From Phlebopus portentosus (taxonomy: Eukaryota > Basidiomycota > Agaricomycetes > Boletales > Boletinellaceae): DNA of 64,000 bases. The position numbers and the translations under genes were made by a program. The notes under the pieces were generated by a model. It was not told where the DNA came from. It ran no database searches and was given only the letters and a program-made list of their open reading frames with translations. Of this stretch, positions 59,622 through 64,000 are shown one piece after another. Numbering within the stretch: position 1 is the first letter of the stretch; each line of letters begins with the position of its first letter. The stretch lies in the NCBI GenBank assembly GCA_037892935.1, contig JAYXKI010000015.1, positions 682,001 through 746,000 of the forward strand. The letters run 5' to 3'.

Positions 59622-60107
59622 CAGTCAAAAATCAATTTCTGCATTTTGATTTACGCCATTTCAAAATTGACCAACGTCATGAATATTGGATTTCTTTCTG
59701 TAATCGCAAGAAATTGCAAGACAAACGTTAAATTACATGGTCTATTCGAATGAATGATTTAGTCATCTCACTGATTCCATGGATCTGGATCTGGAAATGA
59801 CATCGGAGGAGCAACTATTGTGAAGTCACGAAGTTGCTTGGCAGGTTATTCCCTTCTATTTTCAGAATCATAGAGAGAAGTGCAAGAAGGAATTAGATGC
59901 TGTCGGCCGTGAATTTCCTTGCGAGGAGCTCTAGTGAAGAGAAGGTCCGAAGGCATTCTCAGGCTGGCTTTTTTACGCTATTCCTCACCACAAAAAACAA
60001 CGTGAAGAAACTCCCAAAACTTATAACATGCAGTATCTTTACTTTACAGAGTTCAAAATCAACAGAAATGAAAGGCAGAAACGCCGATAGGAGGTAAAGT
60101 ACTCTCC

Positions 60108-60132
60108 AAAAAAAAAAAAAAAAAAAAAAAAA
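60108..60132 (+). repeat. A-run of 25 bases
   Basis: An uninterrupted run of 25 A. It could be the poly(A) tail of a retroposed sequence ending here (for example a non-LTR element moving left to right), but no element body is recognised upstream and no target duplication was found. Confidence 0.8.
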
Positions 60133-61655
60133 CCGAGACATCAAACTACAATCATTTTTTCCTCAGTGTGACCACAGAGCTACATTGGACAATTGCAAAG
60201 AATGAACAGCACCGATAGTGTTGAGCTTGACTTAAGAGCTGGTGCAGCTGATTCTCACGAAAGATCACGCGAAACGGTAGTTCGTTGTTGTATGCTGCTA
60301 ATTTCCGACGTTGACCTATAAGTATATCAGTAGTGGAAATTCAGTTACAGAAGTGGTCTTACTGTTTCACATAAAACGTTATTCTTCACACACCATTCAC
60401 ATGTGGTTGGTGGCGTTGTCTGTGGTCTGCGGCACTATTTTATAGCTTCAATCCCAGCACTGTGAGTTTCAACTGTAGTGCCTACTCCTCTCCTTGCCTG
60501 CCTGCAAGCACTGCATGGCACAGGCCGACGTGGCCTTCCGCCTGTAGCAGCCAGTGAAGATGCATCGTAATTGATAAAGATGTTTTGGTAGGAAGCGGGA
60601 GGTGTCTGCTGGTTTGACATGCTTGTGCGATTAGATGATTTGAGAAGCGGAAAAGCTGCGTATGATGTGGATAATTCTCTTGTGATCTGGAGAACGTACA
60701 ATCGCGTTCTCTCCCAATTTATACGGAACTTTCATTATTTTAGAAATATATTAAAACGGAAATGTAAATTGGCATTGCACATATTTTATTGTGTGTTTCC
60801 CAGCACCATTATCGATGAAAGATGGTCAGCGGGAAGCAAAATCCATAAAGAAGTGTCATAAAGTTTGATGCATGAGGTATAGATTGACGCTCTGGAGAAG
60901 ATTGCACTCATCCGACTTAATCTCTACCTTAGGCGTAGGCCTAAATGAGTAACTCCCGTATATGGTGTGAGTTTTCCAAGTCAGATGCTCAATCAAGAGC
61001 GTGCTTCTGTATTCTATGCCTAATTCATCCAGGCTGTCCTTTCCGAAACAGTTCCAAGAAGACGGTGTAAAGTAATCTCTCCCATCGCTTGTTTTTCCAA
61101 GTTCGACGTATATGAAGATCTTGTTCAAGCCGCTTAAGCTCTGAGAAGACATCTCATAAGTAGATTCCTTCAATAACCTCACAATGGCATTTAATACACT
61201 CTGCCAAGGGGATGCTTAGTGGACAGTAGTGTTCAGCATTTTTATAGCACTATCAGATTGTCCAAAGAAATGTGTCATTTACCTGTTCTTTGAGTACTCG
61301 ATACGAAATGTACTTACCACGCAATTGAATTTAAAAATCTAGGCGCATATTCAGATAACATACTATGAGAGGTGAAACTTGATTGTCTCGGCCTTGAAAA
61401 TGTGCAGGTAAATTAATTTTGGTGAAAGAGAAAAAGTTGGGAGACAGTCATGTGCATCGCTCCTATGTCGCCATTGCGAATGATTTCTCTACATTGAACA
61501 CCTTGCACAAATTTTTTTAAATTTTATCACAATCAATGGCATATCTATTTAATATTTATTTGATTTGATTTGTTTCGTGGCGGGGGAAGAAAAATCGAGG
61601 ATGAAATGCGAGTGTTCAAAGGAATGAATGAGAAACAAAATTGTGCCGTGCTAAA

Positions 61656-61703
61656 GTCACGTGACTGTAGTGCGACACTTTTTCCACTGGAAAAAGCGGC
61701 GCA
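61656..61703. repeat. CACGTG palindrome plus hairpin, copy 2
   Basis: GTCACGTGAC (61656-61665), 5-bp gap, then TGCGACACTTTTTCCA, C, TGGAAAAAGCGGCGCA (61671-61703). Fourteen of 16 arm positions pair. Compared with copy 1 the outer arm has changed on both sides, and one changed position still pairs. Confidence 0.8.
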
Positions 61704-61880
61704 ACGTGCCAAGCTGTGCTTGTCAAATCCTATTTGCCTATTTGAGAGGCAATATGAGCTCAAAAGTGTTCCAAACTTAAGCTATCATCAAAAGTTTGCT
61801 TCGGGAGTGGGAAGAACTGGTTTAACATCGCGTACAGCCTGCAACATGCAACTCAAATGACTATCTAGTATTGATTTCAG

Positions 61881-62062
61881 GATAGATAACGGGATTCTTC
61901 TGGAGAACTTTCAACAACGTATCAAGAAGCAGATCGAGGGTGTACTCGTGGCTTGCGGGCTGGAAAGCAATATCAGATCTATTCTGGTCAGCAATATGAA
62001 CAGTTCCTTTAAACTTCAATCTCTACCTTGTCGTAAACAACCAGCCATGTATGTGTGCTATT
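61881..62062 (+). other. Protein-like fragment of unknown origin
   Basis: After a TTTCAG acceptor-like site the frame reads IDNGILLENFQQRIKKQIEG and continues VLVACGLES..., with balanced composition unlike the surrounding AT-rich DNA, and stops at about 62062. This may be a single exon of a decayed gene. No family is recognised. Confidence 0.3.
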
Positions 62063-62177
62063 TATAGGAACATATATGCGAGCTAAAAGACATAGATTTG
62101 TACAGTTTATTTGAGATGGGGAAGCTGAACAAGCCCACTGTCACTATCTCAAAACGTCCGCGCTCGAGCTGAGGTTC

Positions 62178-62204
62178 TTTATTTATTTACTTATTTATTT
62201 ATTT
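62178..62204. repeat. TTTA microsatellite
   Basis: About seven TTTA units with one substitution (TTTAC), followed by T-rich sequence. A simple repeat with no sign of function. Confidence 0.8.
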
Positions 62205-62768
62205 CCTTTTTAAATTTTTTTAATCTGCATTTTTACAGAGGTAGTGGTTCTTACAGCATTCATTTCTGCACAAGGTGTCGGTGATCTACCCCAGTTCGCA
62301 TAATGTGGCACCCTCGTAGGTAGTATTTTACATGCGGATCAACGACTGAGTCTTGATCAGTATTACTTAGAATTCTCTGATTTTTTTGGTTCATCCTTGA
62401 CCAAGCGCTTGCTGGAGTTCTTGCCGTACTTTAAGCTTCCACATTATATACATACATTGCTGGCATTGATATTTTAAAGCAAGTACTGCCTGTCGTCCAT
62501 CAAAAGCAAGACCCTGAAGGAATAGGATGCTCGTGGATAGAAGCAGCAGTTTAACAATATTGGTCTGTAATTTAAAGAAACCCCCTAGGTCGATTACAGG
62601 ACCCGACAATACCTTCAGATGAAGACTAACATCATGCTATCCAACCAGCATTGAACATCAATGAATTTATTACAAATGACTGTGTCCTTTATAAATCAAT
62701 TCCGGAGCTGCAGCGAAAGAGCATAGCTCCGTTAGGTTCGGTCCGTAAGATTTTCTGAAAAAATATTG

Positions 62769-62863
62769 CATGTCGAGGAGGAGTACAAGGCAAGAATAGA
62801 GAGAGCAGGCGAAGCTATTCGTGAGGCGTATGAGGCAACCACGACCCTGCAGACTCAACTTGA
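62769..62863 (+). other. Coiled-coil protein fragment
   Basis: HVEEEYKARIERAGEAIREA then YEATTTLQTQLD reads as typical charged coiled coil. It ends abruptly at ACATATACATATACACAATCATGGACCGGTCC, which contains the 17-bp motif shared with 52035. It may be a gene piece cut by an old insertion, possibly from the same kind of coiled-coil gene as the pseudogene at 53-58 kb, but this cannot be shown. Confidence 0.4.
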
Positions 62864-62880
62864 CATATACATATACACAA

Positions 62881-62897
62881 TCATGGACCGGTCCTTG
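62881..62897. repeat. 17-bp motif shared with 52035-52051
   Basis: TCATGGACCGGTCCTTG, identical to the copy at 52035. Sequences after both copies are AT-rich and share only weak patches (TTTTGTTACACA against TTTCGTAACACT about 190 bp later). Confidence 0.5.
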
Positions 62898-63703
62898 AAA
62901 TAGTGCATTTTGATTCTGCTTTTCTACTAAATTTACAAAATTTAATTTCAAAAAAAAGTTATCATATAAAAACGTCATCTTCATTGATTGTCTGCGCAAA
63001 ATCTCAAGCAGAAATGTTGAGTGTATAAATTGTTATGTCTAATTCATCATTTCAGCCCGAAGTTTCGTAACACTATTAAACACAATTTTTCACGCTTAGT
63101 AAATTTCGAGTTCTGGGTGTCTCCATCTGATATTTAGCATGTTAATTGGATCTGATTCATTCTTGGTCTCTTTTTACTCTGTGAATGTCGAGTCTGATTT
63201 GCCTGGCATAAAGATCATGCACAGGAAGACCTGTCTCGATGACATCCTGAATTTATTTAAAAATAACTATTCAGTATTTCTACTTAAAAATTTGCATGGA
63301 TGTACTTTCCATTGCATAAATATCTCCTATACTTTTCGTTTTGTCCCCTGATAAGGTATGTCTCGAATAATTGGATAGAACATTTTTAAGAAGGTGAAGA
63401 TCACTACCAAAAGGGCAGTATCTGAGCTATATCTCCACAGCTACACTACGGAAATGCATGAATTTTTTTCTGACAGTAAATCATGGGTTTACAGACTTTT
63501 CAGATCATAGAGGTTTTTCTGTGGTCGAGTTACAAAAGGGATGTTTCAGGTGGTGTTTCAAGTGTCTGTATTATTATAGTAATAGAAGCTTGTCTTGGTT
63601 ATAAAGTCCAGTCGCGTACCTTTTTCTTTTCACTCCGCCCATTTTTTTCCCTTATCTACTGGCCTCCGAGTCCGTGGCATTGCTCCTTTCGCTTGCCCAC
63701 CCA

Positions 63704-63709
63704 TATAAG
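63704..63709 (+). promoter_or_regulatory. Possible TATA box of a right-edge gene
   Basis: TATAAG within CCCATATAAGTAGTG, 170 bp before the ATG at 63874, followed by a pyrimidine-rich stretch (CTCCTGTCCCTTCCCTCTCG) like other leaders in this window. Confidence 0.35.
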
Positions 63710-63873
63710 TAGTGAGAGGGATGGTTGGTCAAATGGCGTAAAGTCAGTTGCATCCCATCATCCATCCCCCTCAGCTACTGGTCAGCTCTATACCCTCCTG
63801 TCCCTTCCCTCTCGCATCCACCCTGTGCTCAAAAGTGTGCATCTTTTGGTTCTGATTCCTTCACTTGGCACCC

Positions 63874-64000
63874 ATGACTGATCATTTTCCACCTAGAAAC
63901 CAGCAGATTTTCCAGCACACTCGCCACTTGCCTCCCTCAATTTCTACCCGTTATTGTGTCAGTTCATCCTCCTCATCGCAATCTCGACCAGTTACCCATT
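63874..64000 (+). CDS. Possible 5' end of a gene running off the window
   Basis: From ATG at 63874 the frame is open to the last base (42 codons): MTDHFPPRNQQIFQHTRHLP, then Ser-rich sequence. A TATA-like box and a CT-rich leader lie upstream, and base composition returns to that of coding regions. The fragment is too short for identification; a Ser/Pro/His-rich N-terminus would suit a regulator. Confidence 0.35.
   Translation, partial: MTDHFPPRNQQIFQHTRHLPPSISTRYCVSSSSSSQSRPVTH

Larger units (their letters stand above)
59086..63700. other. AT-rich region without an intact gene
   Basis: This holds no supported complete gene. Apart from the small repeats and fragments listed separately, open frames are short and rich in Phe, Ile, Leu and Lys, as expected of AT-rich non-coding DNA. 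It looks like old, decayed repeat and gene-fragment sequence. Confidence 0.5.

Overview
The window looks like nuclear DNA of a basidiomycete fungus, most likely an agaricomycete. Genes have many short introns (about 47-83 nt, usually GTGAGT...YAG) and pyrimidine-rich leaders. They include a MUB1/samB-type MYND protein, a TGEKP-linked C2H2 regulator and a large NACHT-WD40 STAND protein of the kind expanded in mushroom-forming fungi. No rRNA, tRNA or CRISPR could be supported.

Left part (1-18.8 kb): ordinary single genes. These are a five-exon MUB1/samB homologue (1833-5239, +), a two-exon C2H2-type protein (7357-8459, +), a doubtful or decayed gene (about 9148-10110, +), mitochondrial co-chaperonin HSP10 with a textbook heat-shock element (10812-10829; gene 10993-11539, +), a two-finger C2H2 regulator (14498-12192, -), and two poorly resolved minus-strand hypothetical loci (15.6-15.9 kb and 16.5-17.6 kb).

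Middle (about 18.8-44.9 kb, 41% of the window): a head-to-tail array of six copies of one unrecognised gene, each with its own repeated spacer (period 4.2-4.7 kb). The four-exon gene encodes a protein of about 550-576 residues: an acidic, Ser-rich N-terminal half, a basic nuclear-localisation-like cluster, a Cys/His-rich C-terminal zinc-finger module and a basic tail. Copies A, D and E are open; B, C and F each carry one clear lesion. Sequence blocks are shared between copies in a patchwork that suggests gene conversion or unequal crossing-over. This array is the best candidate for something undescribed.

Right of the array lies one intact nine-exon NLR-like gene (45834-51018, +): C2 domain, helical region, NACHT NTPase and 14 WD40 repeats. 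It is a likely allorecognition or immune-type sensor.

From 51 kb onward the DNA becomes AT-rich and holds dead sequence: a cytosine-run minisatellite, a decayed copy of a TPR/MLP1-type nuclear-pore coiled-coil gene split by a 1.6-kb retrotransposon-like insertion with an exact 5-bp target duplication, an antisense HSP70 pseudogene that keeps an intron, repeated CACGTG-plus-hairpin elements and short protein-like fragments. A possible new gene begins at the right edge (63874 onward).
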